Positions 1-11,754 are shown, counted from the first letter of the stretch. The stretch is 64,000 bases of DNA from Zeus faber (GCA_960531495.1 OY482852.1:2228172-2292171), one strand, 5' to 3'. The notes: generated by a model not told the origin, from the letters alone. Numbers and translations are program-made.

Positions 1-1201
1 ATGAGACTCCCACTCCCACCAAGCCACTGGGCTGCTTTTCGCACACAATAAATACATCAAATAATAATAATAATAAATGTAGCTGCAGGCAGTTTTACAC
101 AGGTCCGGTTTGTTCATTTTAGGACCGTGTTACAATTTTTGGGCTTTTCTGAAAAGCATCAAAAGTTATTCAACTTAAAAACATCATTAATGATGTAAAT
201 TATGTACAACTATCAAATTCAGTTGAATAGATAACTTGTCTATATTGTAAAGCAGAAAACATTTATGGAACTTTAACATTTATTCGTTATTAAATTTATT
301 ATGGAAGAACTTGTCAATACTTAACACATTGTTTTTAAATTTAAATCTGCTACGTTTATCTGCAGGAAACTGTTTATTCATGAAGTTTCTATAAAACAAC
401 CGTTTATTTTTTACTTTAAACCAAATCTTGGTTTTGTTATAACTTACAGGGTTGTGTGTAAGTGCATGTGCAGCCTCAGAGACGGGAGGTGACATTGGGT
501 CACGTGTGCGTCAATGATGATGAATTTTCATAGGTTTACGTATTTATGGAGATTTACGATAGCAATCAAACTCACATAATTTTAGCGGAGACTTTTTTGC
601 TTGAATTACATCTTCAAGAAGTCACGTTTGCATGAAACGAAATATGAAAAACGTTGTTTCTGTGAGAAATGACCATTTCACAGCTTCAATTTTTCCGACA
701 CCTCGCCGGATCTTGAACGCATCACTCAGTTGCACATACGAGTGGATTTGACACAACGTGGTCAATAGTGTGTGGATCAATGTTTTTCGTATTTTTCATG
801 AATCCGGCAAAGTAATGAGCACCACGGAGATAAAATATCAATCTAACAGATCCACAGACATCCACCAGGTAAGAATGTACATAAATATATATATATATAT
901 ATATATACTGAAAGCTTATATTATGCTTATATTATAATAAGGCATCAAATAGTAACAATAAAAGCAAAGAATAAAACACATTAAAAACAGTATAAGAAGA
1001 AATTGATACAAGGAAATATCCAACAAGCAATTAGCCTCTGAGCAAATTATTTATATTGAATTATTGATCTTGAATTCACTTCATTCTCAAATGATTCTCA
1101 CTGGTGGATTTATCGACAGCAGGGTCCATCCTGGAATTAGAAAAATAAATTATTTTTAAAAACAAATATATAAATGTTGTCCATTTTCAGTGTGATCTTT
1201 A
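1..1201. other. AT-rich unique intergenic sequence
   Basis: No gene is recognised. The stretch is AT-rich, with short (AAT)n near 60-75 and a (TA)n run at about 887-906. Open frames are short, with no exon-like character. Composition suggests ordinary intergenic DNA. Confidence 0.6.
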
Positions 1202-1403
1202 CATTACATTACATTTATCAGACGCCTTTATCCAAAGCCACTTACAATTGTTCAATCACTGACGGACGCAGCCATCAGGAGCAATGAGGGGTTAAGTGTC
1301 TTGCTCAAGGACACTACAGCATGCTAGCAGGAGGAGCCTGGGATCCAACCAGCAACCTTTAGATGACTAGACCACCAGCTCCACCTCCTGAGCTACCATC
1401 CCA
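1202..1403 (-). mobile_element. tRNA-derived SINE, copy A
   Basis: Read on the minus strand, the element starts with a tRNA-like head: an A-box-like TAGCTCAGGAGGTGGAG and a B-box-like GGTTGGATCC. A body containing CTTGAGCAAGACACTTAACC follows, then a tail ending in a short palindromic motif (TTTGGATAAAGGCGTC) and ATGTAATGTAATGT. It is closely similar over its whole length to the copy at 15871-16072, which defines a family. The B box carries a change relative to copy B, so this copy looks older. Such elements are moved by a partner LINE that recognises the 3' tail. Confidence 0.85.
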
Positions 1404-1462
1404 CCTACCACTCCTTTATTAACTCAAATATTTTTATTTTAAATAAAATAAATATTTTTCAC

Positions 1463-1495
1463 AAAGAATACACACAAATAATAACAAATACTTAC
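1463..1495 (+). repeat. 33-bp dispersed repeat, copy 1
   Basis: This segment (beginning AAAGAATACACACAAATAAT) recurs with one mismatch at 5798-5830. Its source is unknown. Both copies are AT-rich, and the flanks do not obviously match. Confidence 0.55.
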
Positions 1496-1546
1496 ACATT
1501 AATCCCATTGTCTATTCTTTATATTAGTATATCTATTATACAGTGA

Positions 1547-1548
<2 letters not shown>

Positions 1549-1637
<89 letters not shown>
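1549..1637. repeat. (CA)n microsatellite
   Basis: About 44 uninterrupted CA dinucleotides run directly into a CAA/CAG-type trinucleotide tract. The open frames here are repeat artefacts. Confidence 0.98.
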
Positions 1638-1638
<1 letters not shown>

Positions 1639-1899
1639 CAACATTAAACATAACAATAACAGTAACAACAACAACGACAGGAACAACATCATCAAACACA
1701 ACAACAGTAACAACAGCAATAACAACAATAACATCAAATGCAACAACCACAGTAACAACACAGCAACAGCCAAAACATCAACATCAGCAACAACAACAAC
1801 AACAACAGCAACAACAACAGCAACAACAGCAGCAGCAGCAACAACAACAAAAACAGTAACAACAACAACGATAGCAACAACAACAGCAACAACAGCAGC

Positions 1900-1945
<46 letters not shown>

Positions 1946-1952
1946 GTAACAG
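1638..1952. repeat. (CAA)n-type imperfect trinucleotide tract
   Basis: About 300 bases of AAC/ACA units with frequent CAG, GTA and ATC interruptions. It becomes nearly pure (CAA)n at 1905-1945. The minus strand reads as poly-Leu or poly-Val, which is a periodicity artefact. Confidence 0.95.
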
Positions 1953-2529
1953 AAGCTTTTCGTTGACTGATTGTCTTGGAATAAGCTGGAGTCAGGCCCC
2001 AGTCCGGACCCCTGGGTCTGTGCGGGGTCCTGGGGATGGTTCTAGGTTTGTCCCTGGGGGGTGAGGAGGGGTGAGGATGGGGAGAGGTTTGACTCTGACC
2101 AAAGGAAATGACCCAGAGCATTATGGGATGGAGGCTGCAGGACACCACGCTGCCTCCAACTGGTTCCACTCCTCCAGGAGCATCTCTCTACCTCCCCTCC
2201 TCCCCCTCCACGCCCTCCCCCTCTCCCCCCCACGGAGCTGCTTTGCTCACGGAGCCCTGACTGAGCGCCGAGCAAAGCCCTTTAGATTTAAAGAGCGTGT
2301 ATCTGGACGGGGTGCGGGGCTGAGGGGAGGAGGAGGAGGAGGAGGGTGAGGGGGCCGAGGGGGGTGAGGGGGGCGGCGGCTCTTCACCATCTATAATTCA
2401 TGAGGCCTCCCCCTATAAGGGCCCCTCCTGACGGGGGTTGGGCCCGTCGGAGCAGACCCTGCTTCCAATGATCACTCAGATCTGTAGAGCGCTAGGCTAG
2501 CTCTTAGCATAGCAATGAGCAGCGGCTCT
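1953..2529. promoter_or_regulatory. GC-rich block with a TATA-like motif (weak candidate)
   Basis: The stretch is GC-rich, with purine runs at 2326-2370 (GAGGAGGAGGAGG, GGGGGGC). It contains CCCCCTATAAGGGCCCC near 2409-2425, which could serve as a TATA box or a near CArG box (five A/T bases instead of six). No downstream coding exon was found, so the promoter reading is only a suggestion. Several short frames cross the region without recognisable domains. Confidence 0.2.
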
Positions 2530-2787
2530 GCCCTCTACTCTCCCTCTGCTATACCTCTACTCTACACCTACTCTACTCTGCTATACCTCTACTCCACCTC
2601 CCTTTAATCTACCTGTACCCTACTTCACTATACCTCTACTCTTATTTTACTCTATCTCCTCTCTCCCTCTACCTACATTTACTCTTAGACCCTTGACAAT
2701 GTGTCTACTCTACCCCTGCTCTACTATTTGTGTACTCTGCCGCTACCTCCTCTAGATCTACTCTACCTCTATCCTACCTCCATTTAC
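2530..2787. repeat. CTCTAC-rich pyrimidine low-complexity tract
   Basis: The segment is dominated by loosely repeated CTCTAC, CTACTC and ACCTC words. It looks like a decayed simple repeat. Confidence 0.75.
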
Positions 2788-2788
2788 T

Positions 2789-2905
2789 CAAGATTCAAGA
2801 TTCAAGATTCAAGATTCAAGATTTTTTATCTGTCACATACATATACATACTTCAATACATATATGCAGTGAAATGTAATGTAACGCACCCGGTGATAGCA
2901 CACAA
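2789..2905 (-). mobile_element. LINE 3' end with TCTTGAA tail
   Basis: On the minus strand this reads CACTGCATATATGTATTG, then TGTGACAGATAAAAAATC, then five tandem TCTTGAA units. A short terminal microsatellite after a conserved 3' end is typical of CR1/L2-type LINE 3' ends in fish. Only the 3' end is present. An A-rich simple stretch follows on the plus strand at about 2915-2970. Confidence 0.6.
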
Positions 2906-3075
2906 TATGTCCTAGGAAAAAATAAAAAATAAAATAAAATAAGTAAAAGTAAATAAGTAAATAAAAAATATTTACTTCCTCCACCCTGCTCCACCTCCCT
3001 CTACTCTGCCTCCTCTATACCTTATGTGTGTGTGTGTGTGTGTAACATTCTCATGTGTGTTTGGGTGTGGGTGCA

Positions 3076-3152
3076 TGTCTCCTCAGGCCACGCCCCCTCC
3101 CGCCCCCTCCCGCCCCCTCACCCTCGTTAGCCTCGTTAGCCTCGTTAGCCTG
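3076..3152. repeat. Short tandem repeats CCGCCCCCTC and CTCGTTAGC
   Basis: Two small arrays lie side by side: a 10-bp C-rich unit in about three copies, then a 9-bp CTCGTTAGC unit in about three copies. An almost pure C tract follows at 3208-3222. Confidence 0.85.
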
Positions 3153-3429
3153 CAGCTGCAGTGCATTAACAGCTGATGAGTTATTAATCCACCATGTGGT
3201 CCAACCCCCCCCCCCCCCCCTCCCCCACAGACCGCTCCCCCCTCACTCACCTGGAGCCCCCACCTGTGCTGCAGCTCCATACAGGAAGTGCATCCCCAAA
3301 CCTCTCACTCCACGTCTCCACCTTGTCACCAAGTGCAAGGCGGGGCCCCCCTGCCGTGCGGCCATGCTCCTCATTCTGGTGCATTATAAACAACGGCTCC
3401 GGGTCGGAGGGAGGATGCGCTGCCCCCCC

Positions 3430-3660
3430 AACAGGCAGTGGATCGCAGATATTCACTTAATGCAGCTGAAATTGACTGCTGTGCAGGTAGGGGCCATGAT
3501 GTGAAACAGATAAACAGTGATTACACTCACCATGATAAATGGGAGGGCAGCGAGCCAATAAGCGCAGCTTTTCTCGCCATAGATCACAATTTGTTAGTGC
3601 TGCTCGCCGGGTGCGGACTGGAATCCAGAGCCCATTCATTAAATCAATGTGCCTCTATGC
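3430..3660. other. Candidate conserved non-coding element
   Basis: Unique, balanced composition with clustered short motifs (CAGCTG-like, ATTAAATCAATG, GATAAATGG) and no long frame. The appearance resembles vertebrate developmental enhancers. This is inference from composition alone. Confidence 0.25.
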
Positions 3661-5003
3661 GCACACGCAGAGCGCTTAAAACGTGGACGCATGGCGGAAA
3701 AACCAGAGCGAGCTCACGGGTAAATCTCCGTCGCTTTGTATCCGTGTTGAGGCGACGATTACGTCTGTTGACACCCAGGCGAGCGGGTCAGACATGAAGC
3801 GGGCGTTTAGCGACGCTTCTCTCGGAAACTTGAGCAATATTCTGCCCTTTTATTTCCCCTCTATTGGATGGAATAACGTGTTTATCTTGGTGCGACCTTG
3901 TGCTGTCGTCACGTCGCACCTTCTGTGGCTCGGCCGTCTGCGAGCGTGTCGCCAGGAAATGGAAAGAATCTCACGCTTGTCGGACTCTGAGATGCACGCC
4001 GGTGCTGCTAATGCAGCTGCAGCGCTCCGCTGTGTTTATGGTTTCATCCTAATATTACTTTGTTTTACTGGATCCTATCTGTCATGCGACCACGGAGCCT
4101 TTTCACAGAGGTGTCACCGCAGGTCAACACAGCTCATCGCATTAAAGGAGAAAACCATCCATTTTCAGAATGAATATGGCCAAAACTGTGTACATGCCCT
4201 TATTTGGAGTTCCACCCGTCCTGGCTGTGGCGTATATGCCCTTGTTTGGAGTTCCACCTTCCCCGTCCCATCGGTTCCACCTGCGTTAGGTCGCAGCCTC
4301 TCAAGAAGTGGATGTGGCGATGGGGTGGATGTGGCGATGGGGTTCTGCGGACCGCATAACAACTAAGGGTATAATATTGCCCATTTTAACAGTGAAAATG
4401 GGTGGTGCTCTCCTGGAATGTTGGCGTGGCTCCACTTTGGTATAAGATATAGTACCAGAAGACACCTGTGAAGTCATCATGCATCATCTGTCCTGGGACC
4501 TGGGGCCTTCTGGAAGCTGTCAAACTCACTGACAGCCTTGAGGACAACCATGTCAGAGCCACTGAACTGTGGGCAAAAGAGCCGTAGTTTGAGAAACCTA
4601 AATTCCACCGGTCTCCATTGACTTTTTTTGATGCGCTACTATTAGCGTAGCCACGGTGCTCGGAGACAGATAGCTCGGTAACTTTAGTTTGTCGGCCCTT
4701 CGTCGGACATCTTCATTAATCCTGACGATGAAACAGGATTCCAGGATTTATCCGCTTATGTTTGACCTGCATAAAAAAAACAACTTGAATAGGTTTGATA
4801 AGAAATTTTAATTTGCCTCCATCCACGTCCCAACTGGCCGTCTGACCCTGGATATCTGGTCATCGCTTCCAGGTTTAGGTTTAATGAATGGCTCCAGGGA
4901 AGAAGCCGTGACTTGAGAGATGGTGGAAGGGATGAAACCCTCTCCCTCTGCCGCCTCCTTCATCTCGCCCAACTTTCAGTCGACTGATCAGAGCGGTGAG
5001 ACG
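3661..5003. other. Unique intergenic sequence
   Basis: The longest non-repetitive frame of the window (3683-4366, plus) lies here. It shows no recognisable domain and no splice context that I can defend. A 42-bp direct duplication occurs at 4194-4262 (starting ATGCCCTTATTTGGAGTTCC). A 20-bp word at 4579-4598 (GAGCCGTAGTTTGAGAAACC) recurs exactly at 10276-10295. Confidence 0.5.
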
Positions 5004-5092
5004 CCCCCACCGCCGCCGCCACCACCGCCGCCGCCCACACCGCCGCCACCGCCGCCTCCGCCGCCACCACCTCCGCCACCACTGCCGCCCCA
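5004..5092. repeat. Imperfect (CCG/CCA)n tract
   Basis: About 29 CCG, CCA, CCT and CAC triplets in a row. One strand reads as poly-Pro and the other as Arg/Trp-rich. No flanking coding sequence supports an exon. Confidence 0.92.
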
Positions 5093-5247
5093 CGCCGTAT
5101 AAGTGCCTCATTCTGGTCCAAATTGCTGCTGTGATTGGAGTCTTTGCTGAGTTCTTACTCATCTCCACCGAGACGTGAGCGCTGGAATGTGACGTCGCCA
5201 TCACCTGGATTTACTACAGTTACTGTTTAATACGTGCACGCTCACCA

Positions 5248-5348
5248 CGCACACACACACACGTACGTACGCACACACACACACGCACACACACACACAC
5301 GCACACACACACACGCACACACACACACACGCACACACACACACACAC

Positions 5349-5379
<31 letters not shown>
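5248..5379. repeat. (CA)n microsatellite with CGCA interruptions
   Basis: An alternating purine-pyrimidine tract of about 130 bp, interrupted by CG and by ACGTACGTACG near its start. Such tracts can adopt Z-DNA. Confidence 0.97.
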
Positions 5380-5525
5380 GCAGGGAAAGGTGAAGGTACC
5401 ATCTGAGGTCCAGTGGAGAAGTACTGGTCTAGTTCAGTGGGTTTTGGAATCAAGATAAGGGTTTATTTATCTCTGAAAGGAAATGAAATATTCAGATTTA
5501 ACCGGCACATTGCACATCAATATCA

Positions 5526-5610
5526 CTGAGGTACTTGTACTTTACATTTTACTGGACTTTATGCTTCTACTCCAAGACATCTCAAAGCAAAGATCTAACT
5601 TTTGACTTCA
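5526..5610 (+). mobile_element. hAT-type non-autonomous element fragment
   Basis: The segment AGGTACTTGTACTTTACATT followed by a TTTATGCTTCTACTCC-like stretch resembles the interior of the abundant fish hAT element whose left end is seen at 33059. No terminal inverted repeat remains here. Confidence 0.45.
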
Positions 5611-6737
5611 GTCCATTTTTCGGACCCCTGCAAATAATTACCTTCCTTCCAATACACAGACACAACATTTTTATATTTGTTCTGTCTATTGTCTATCTTT
5701 CATCATGTACACAACACTGGATACACTGTACAAACTTACCTTTGAATAGTCGAATTATCATTTGTAATATATTTGCAGTAATATCTCCATTTAGACTAAA
5801 GAATACACACAAATAATTACAAATACTTACTGTTATTTACCCAGTACCGCAATCATTGGAGATCATTGCATATATTTGGCAAAAAATATATTATTCAGAA
5901 TATATCAAAATATATATTTGAATAATAGAAGAATAGTTCTTATTTATATCATATTTTGCAGTAAAGCCTCCTGTGCCTCAGCAGACACCTCAGTGTGACA
6001 CCACGCGGAGCGGGGTCAGCACCTCCACCTCGAGGCCGTGGTTCTCAGCCCGTCCCCTCTGGGTGGAGGAGACCTTGCTCCCGCCCTCACACGGGCACCA
6101 GCTCGGGGTGGTGACGCAGAGAACAAGGACCCGGACACAACGAGGTTCCTCCGCGGGGCTGCTGGGCTCCGCCTGGTCTACTCATGCCACGGGTGGTAAT
6201 GACGAGGAGGACAGGAGGGTCTGGAACCCCCCATCCTGGGAAAAACACTGAGTTCATCTCAGCGTATCGTTGTAAACAGAACTATGTCATTTGAAATGAA
6301 ATAATAATCAGCATCAAAAGCCAAAGCATGTGTTTTAACCTTTGGAAAGACAGCGTCCCCCCCTCGTGGCCTCACAATGGTGGTTCGGTCCGCCGCCTCC
6401 CCCAAAACCCCAACCACACACCCTGGGTACGTGCGAGTGGCCCGGGAAGTGGTGGCCGACCTTCAGGAAGTATCTACTCTGCAAAGGTCGACTTAAAAGC
6501 CGGGAAGCGTCGCACACGCTGCTCCACTGCCACCGCTCAGTGGAATGAAACACATTTCCAGCTGGAGGCAGAGCTGCATCACCTCGTCCGCTCCATCACC
6601 TCGCGCTTCGAGGCGGCCGACGTGTTGACGCGGGGCAGGCGCGGCTCCTGACGCACGTTTGACCGGAGCCGCAGGAAAAACAAACCCCGCGGACCCACCA
6701 GGACCCACCAGGACCCACCCCCGGACCCCCTGTTTTA
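5611..6737. other. Unique intergenic sequence
   Basis: AT-rich to about 5960, then GC-rich to 6735. The second copy of the 33-bp dispersed repeat is at 5798-5830. A short tandem of ACCCACCAGG (about three copies) precedes the 12-bp array at 6690-6720. No gene is recognised. Confidence 0.5.
6355..6371 (-). promoter_or_regulatory. CTCF-like motif
   Basis: The minus strand reads GGCCACGAGGGGGGGAC, close to the vertebrate CTCF core (CCAnnAGGGGGC). Match made by eye. Confidence 0.3.
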
Positions 6738-7250
6738 TTGTATGAGGAACGTGTTGAGGGACGTGTTGAGGAACGTGTTGAGGGACGTGTTGAGGGACGT
6801 GTTGAGGGACGTGTTGAAGGACGTGTTGAGGAACGTTTTGAGGAACGTGTTGAGGGACGTGTTGAGAGACGTGTTGAGGGACGTGTTGAGGGACGTGTTG
6901 AGGGACGTGTTGAGGAACGTGTTGGGGGAACGTGTTGAGGAATGTGTTGAAGGACGTGTTGAGGAACGTGTTGAGGAACGTGTTGAGGGACGTGTTGAGT
7001 GACGTGTTGAGGAACGTGTTGAGGAACGTTTTGAGGAACGTGTTGAGGGACGTGTTGAGAGACGTGTTGAGGGACGTGTTGAGGGACGTGTTGAGGGACG
7101 TGTTGAGGAACGTGTTGAGGAACGTGTTGGGGGAACGTGTTGAGGAATGTGTTGAAGGACGTGTTGAGGAACGTGTTGAGGAACGTTTTGAGGAACGTGT
7201 TGAGGAACGTGTTGAGGAAAGTTTGAGGAACGTGTTGAGGAACGTGTCGT
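6738..7250. repeat. 12-bp minisatellite GAGGRACGTGTT
   Basis: About 42 copies of a 12-bp unit, with GAGGGACGTGTT and GAGGAACGTGTT as the two main forms. Because 12 is a multiple of 3 and the unit lacks stops in most frames, long frames run through on both strands (VEGRVEER, LRNVLRDV, NTSLNTFL, QHVPQHVP, STRPSTRS). They are not genes. A higher-order period is visible: the word GAACGTTTTG recurs at 6831 and 7024, and GTTGGGGG at 6921 and 7126, so blocks of 16-17 units were duplicated. Confidence 0.97.
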
Positions 7251-7440
7251 CTCGCACTTATTGTACCAGAGAAACACAAAAGAACAAACAGGCGGAGACG
7301 GAAGGTTTCTAAAAATAAATGTCCATGTCCATGTTCCAGCGGAGCCTCGTTCCATCCACTCGCCAAAAATAAAATGTGAGTGATATAAGATGAAGGGGAT
7401 TTGCGAGGCTCGCTGACAGTCTCCTCGGGCTGCTTAGTGT

Positions 7441-7455
7441 GGCGCCCCCTCGCGG
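7441..7455 (-). promoter_or_regulatory. CTCF-like motif
   Basis: The minus strand reads CCGCGAGGGGGCGCC, a strong match to the CTCF core. It lies about 155 bp from a second minus-strand match at 7608-7624. Confidence 0.45.
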
Positions 7456-7607
7456 CGGCGCTTCCTGCCGCCGCTGCAGTCCGCACTGCGCCAGCAGTTT
7501 CCAGGTGACACGTTTGAGAAGGCGGCAACACCCGAGGACGCGGAGCTCCAAGCATCCTCACGCCAGGTGCGTCACGGCCCCTGGCTCTGAGGCGGCTCGT
7601 TTGGTCC

Positions 7608-7624
7608 GATGCCCCCTGGTGGCC
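7608..7624 (-). promoter_or_regulatory. CTCF-like motif
   Basis: The minus strand reads GGCCACCAGGGGGCATC, nearly the textbook vertebrate CTCF consensus. It has the same orientation as the site at 7441-7455. Confidence 0.5.
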
Positions 7625-10600
7625 CCCCCTGGCGAGGCGCCTCGGCTGCATGGGAACGCCTCCGATCCCGGGAGGAGGTGGAGGAGGATTAGGTGAAGTT
7701 ATTTTTTAGGTTTATTGCATCCTGCTAATTTAGGGATTTCTATCCATCTATTTATCAAAATGTTAAACATATTTAATGGTATTTTTCTATCTTTCTTGCT
7801 GCTGATCGTACGTTTGGTTGGTCTCCGTGTTCAGTTGCTCCACAGCGGCTCGCCCGAGTAGCTACTCAGAGCCCGACAGAGGAGCCGGGCTCCCTCCGGA
7901 CGCGACACAACCGCTCTGTCTTTGTTTGACTACAATTCCCAAACAGCATCTGCATGTCGCTGTCGGTATCAACTTCCATCAACACACGGGGCTCTGATGA
8001 TAACGATGCGTGTTTCTGAAAGCTGTGCCTCCTATTCCCCTTTGAATCTCAGCCTTTCAGACTGTGAAATATATATATTTCAGTAGCTGCAGCAGAGGGG
8101 AGCCTGCGGTGTGCTGCTGTAGTTATCCTGATCACTTCCTGTGCATGTGTATTATTTCCTGCCAGCGTACTACCCAGTGCACGGACTCAAGCTGTGTCAG
8201 GACTGTCAGGATTCCTCAAGTGCACTACACACATCGTAAAGCCTCTGTAGAGAGCTAAATGGGGGGGATAGCGAATTCGATTTGGGACACACTCAATGGA
8301 GCTGTTGGTCGTCAGTCGCTGCCTGAGTTTTGTAGATCAGCACACGTTGTAAAATACCATCCAATTGGTTTTGTAGTTTTTCGATCCACAGTTCAGCTGC
8401 TGCTTATTTTTTCCGTGGACCGGCATCCCACAGTTGGTAAAACATTGTGGGACCTTTTCAGGGACAAAAGGTGTGAGCTTGGTCGTTAAATCTGGCAATG
8501 CATTGTGGGTACATTTCAGTGAACCCCACAGCGCTGAGCATTTGAAAGAAACATTTAGGCGGCACCGGAAAATGACCCAAGTCCCATTCAGTGCACGGGA
8601 TGAGAGATGGCGACGGAACGCGCAACGGGCGTCCGTCCATCACTCTGTGCTCTGGGTTTGGTTTGGAAATTCAAATTTCAATTCCAACACAAGTCAAAAG
8701 CCAAATAAAATGTAACGGCATGAAGCTTGACCCTGTGAAGCCCAAATGAAGTAAGTGAGCTCGGAAGAAAGTTTGAGAATGTGTGAGTTAAGGACCAAAT
8801 TCCCAGATCTAGGAACACATTATCCATCCAATGGGATCGCTGGGGCAAAGGATTGAGAGCCACTGAGGATGTAAATATAGATATAAAACTTGATGTGCAT
8901 CGAGTACTTTGTGAATGTTGGAGTACGCCAACGCTGGGCTCTACAGGGTTAACGCTGTTGGGATCGGAACTTTCTCTGCGTTTCCAAACCACTTAAGGAG
9001 TTTTAAACTCTGGGAGGAAGTTGCCGTCGTATGTAAATTCCCACATTTGTTGGACGGGCGGCAGGAAGGACTTCCTCTTTGAAGAATCATCTTTATTCTG
9101 AAAACTTTTTTTTTCTGCTTTGAGGATCAATTGTTTGCTTTTTTTCTTTCTTTTTTCCTTCCTTTCAATCATTTCTTGCAATGGCTGCAACATGCCACGT
9201 AGAAGGCATCTTTGTGCCTCGCCAAGACTTTCCGAAATAATCTCAAATGCGACAGAGCCATGAGGCTTTGTTGGAAATTCATCACGCTTTATTTTATCGC
9301 AAAAAAACAAACAAACAAACAAAAAAACATCCTAATGTGTTATTCTCTTTGATATAGTGAATGGCAACAAGATGAAAACAAGTTAATTTCTTAATCCACT
9401 CCCATTTCATATTGCCCCGTTACCCTCGGGTGTTGGCGACTCTTTTCTTCTCCCATTTTTAGAAAACAACAGAACAGCCTTTGTTGTTTACATCATTTTC
9501 CTGTGCTCACGCTTTCGGCGTCGTAGTTTAATTATTTCCAGAGGAAATGATCCTGGGATCGACACATCAGCAGGGCTCGGACTTCCCGCTTCACAAAGTC
9601 AAAGTCTGGACTGGATGACGACTGATAACAGCTGATGAGCATCAAGCCAGAGCTCCAGCTGCCGAGCACAACCAGCCGCTCGGTGCTTTTTCTACCTTTT
9701 CTGTAGGTTGTGGTTAAAGCAGCCGCCGCCACCCGGTCGACACGTGACCCTCTACACACAAACCTACAAGTACAGAAGCAAACTCCCACGTCTCCCAGCG
9801 ACACCGTGCACACTCACCACGTGCAGGCGGAGGAGCAGCATCCAGACTTGGGACGCAGTGGGATTGTTGGGGTGTTTATTTATTCGTTTTTAAGAGTAAC
9901 TCACGCAATTTAACTGGAACACTCGGTCTGAGGAGACCGTTCAATTCTAGAATGGACAACAGAGTAAATTCATCCTGAAAAGTGTTAAATTCGGGTGGAA
10001 TTCTCCACCGAACCCTTTCTGTCTTTTGTTGCTCCTCAAAGGCAAAACCACCGCAGACGGAGGTGTTCTGCAGCGAGCGGTTCGTTCAGGGGTGGGCGTG
10101 GATCTGCCCAAATAACTAAGAAAGACAGAGAAGGAGTTTCCTCACCGACGCTGCCATCATTTTCTCTGGGAGCATTTCGGAATCAGCGATCAAACTTGCT
10201 GAGAACTTCAGTGAAGACTCCCATCGAATACCCATCATCAGAGCCGCCAAACGTGTCGCTGTACGGTGATCAAGTGAGCCGTAGTTTGAGAAACCGTTGT
10301 TGTTGCACGACGATTCTTTCTACGTTACTATCGATATCACTGGCTGGAAGGATAGATACATTGTTGTCGCCGTAAGTAGCAGTGGCCAGTGCGCACAAGG
10401 ACTGCCCGGCGCAGATCCAATCCATCTGTTTGTGGTCAATAGAACATAATGAGCGACAACAAATCAATAACTCTCTGTTAGAGACGCAGAACCTGCAGAA
10501 AAGCTGCTCACTTCAGGTTTCCAGCACCACGCCCACATATTTTACATAATCTACAATAAAATGAGATGAGGTAACTAGAGGGGCGTGCTAAAGGGGCTGT

Positions 10601-10826
10601 TGAAGCTCCTGGAGAGCAGAGGAGCAGGGGAATGTAGCCATCATTTCTCTGAACCGTGCCAGACTGCCAGACTTGGATTAGCCCTTCATTCCACATCCCT
10701 CCATCCCTCTTCCCTCGTTTCATGATGTGTAGCTTGCGGAGCTAGTTCTGTCAGACAACTCAACGGCACCGCATGCTTCCACGCCTTTATATGGGCCAGC
10801 CTGTTTAAGCAGCCACTCCGTCTTGC

Positions 10827-10962
10827 CCTTCCTGCTTTGCTTCCTGCTTTGCTTCCTGCTTTGCTTCCTGCTTTGCTTCTTCTTTTGCTTCCTGCTTTGC
10901 TTCCTGCTTTGCTTCCTGCTTTGTTTCCTGCTTTGCTTCCTGCTTTGTTTCCTGCATTACTT
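10827..10962. repeat. 12-bp minisatellite CTTCCTGCTTTG
   Basis: About eleven copies of a 12-bp unit, with some TTTCCTGCTTTG and CTTCTTCTTTTG variants. Leucine/cysteine-rich frames on the plus strand and Ser/Lys-rich frames on the minus strand are artefacts of the period. Confidence 0.96.
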
Positions 10963-11754
10963 CCTATCCTACGTGGGGATTCAAGCTCACTCCAACATTT
11001 CAAGCTTATTAAGCCTATGATTTCTGTTCACCTCACCAGCAGTGATGAGTAGTCGAGCCCAGTGAGAAGGTGACAATGATGCTGATGATGGTGATGATGA
11101 AGGTGATACCAGCCTCCGCGTGTAGGCGGACGGTGCAACCTTCCCGGCAACCAAGCAATCCCCGATTTGGTTCTATTCACCTCCTTTCCTCAATAAATGC
11201 AAATGTTATTCAAGGAAAAATTCCAGCAAAGTGGGCTGTTCCCACAGTGGGAAAGCAGTGAACGGCTCACTTTCAAATTCTCCGAGCTGTGTCTTTAGAG
11301 GCGCTTCCCTCCGTCAGCAATTCGTCTGGGCCGCTGCCAGACTCTGAGTGTCGACCAAAGGACACGTGTGAAAAATTGCCGCCTTTTCCTGTGTGTCCGA
11401 TCGGGGACAATGTCCTTCCATAAAAGTCTCCTCGCCATTATCGGTGGAAATGTGTCTCCGGGTTTATGCCGCGGAGTTCGCCTTTCATTAACCTTCCATT
11501 ATTGTTTTACGACGGTGCCGTGCCGTGGCGCGGGGCGGGGCGGGTGCAGCACGAGGCAGTGTCTGAGGACTGACTGGGTGCAAGGCTACCTGGAGTTTCC
11601 ATGATGACGATGATGATGATGCGGATGATACGGGAGCTGGAGGAAGACGAGAAGGGATTCCACCGAGTTCCTCCTCTGATGTGACGAAGGACATGAAATT
11701 GGCATCATGTAGAGCAGAGCAGAGGAAAAAAACAATACGAGTCTATCTTTTTTA
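10963..11754. other. Unique intergenic sequence with (GATGAT)n
   Basis: An imperfect GATGAT/GATGGT tract sits at 11067-11110, and a second small one at 11602-11630. The interval 11160-11345 is unique and moderately AT-rich with enhancer-like words. No gene is recognised. Confidence 0.45.

Larger units (their letters stand above)
7251..10826. other. Unique intergenic sequence
   Basis: No gene or complete mobile element is recognised in about 3.5 kb. A GC-rich patch at 7440-7690 holds two CTCF-like motifs. The segment 8258-8600 (TAGCGAATTCGATTTGGGAC onward) has the look of an old dispersed repeat but I cannot name it. Poly-pyrimidine stretches occur near 9100-9175. The 20-bp word shared with 4579-4598 is at 10276-10295. 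Confidence 0.5.

Noticed and set aside
2400..2470. Serum-response (CArG) box promoter
   Set aside because: The motif has five rather than six A/T bases and no transcript start or exon follows; kept only as a weak candidate.
3683..4366. 227-codon plus frame, the longest outside repeats
   Set aside because: No recognisable domain, average composition, includes a 42-bp duplication; expected by chance in a 64-kb window.
4920..5102. Poly-proline protein exon
   Set aside because: A simple (CCG/CCA)n tract without coding flanks.
8258..8600. Possible named transposon
   Set aside because: It looks like an old dispersed repeat but has no terminal repeats, tail or coding remnant that would allow a family name.
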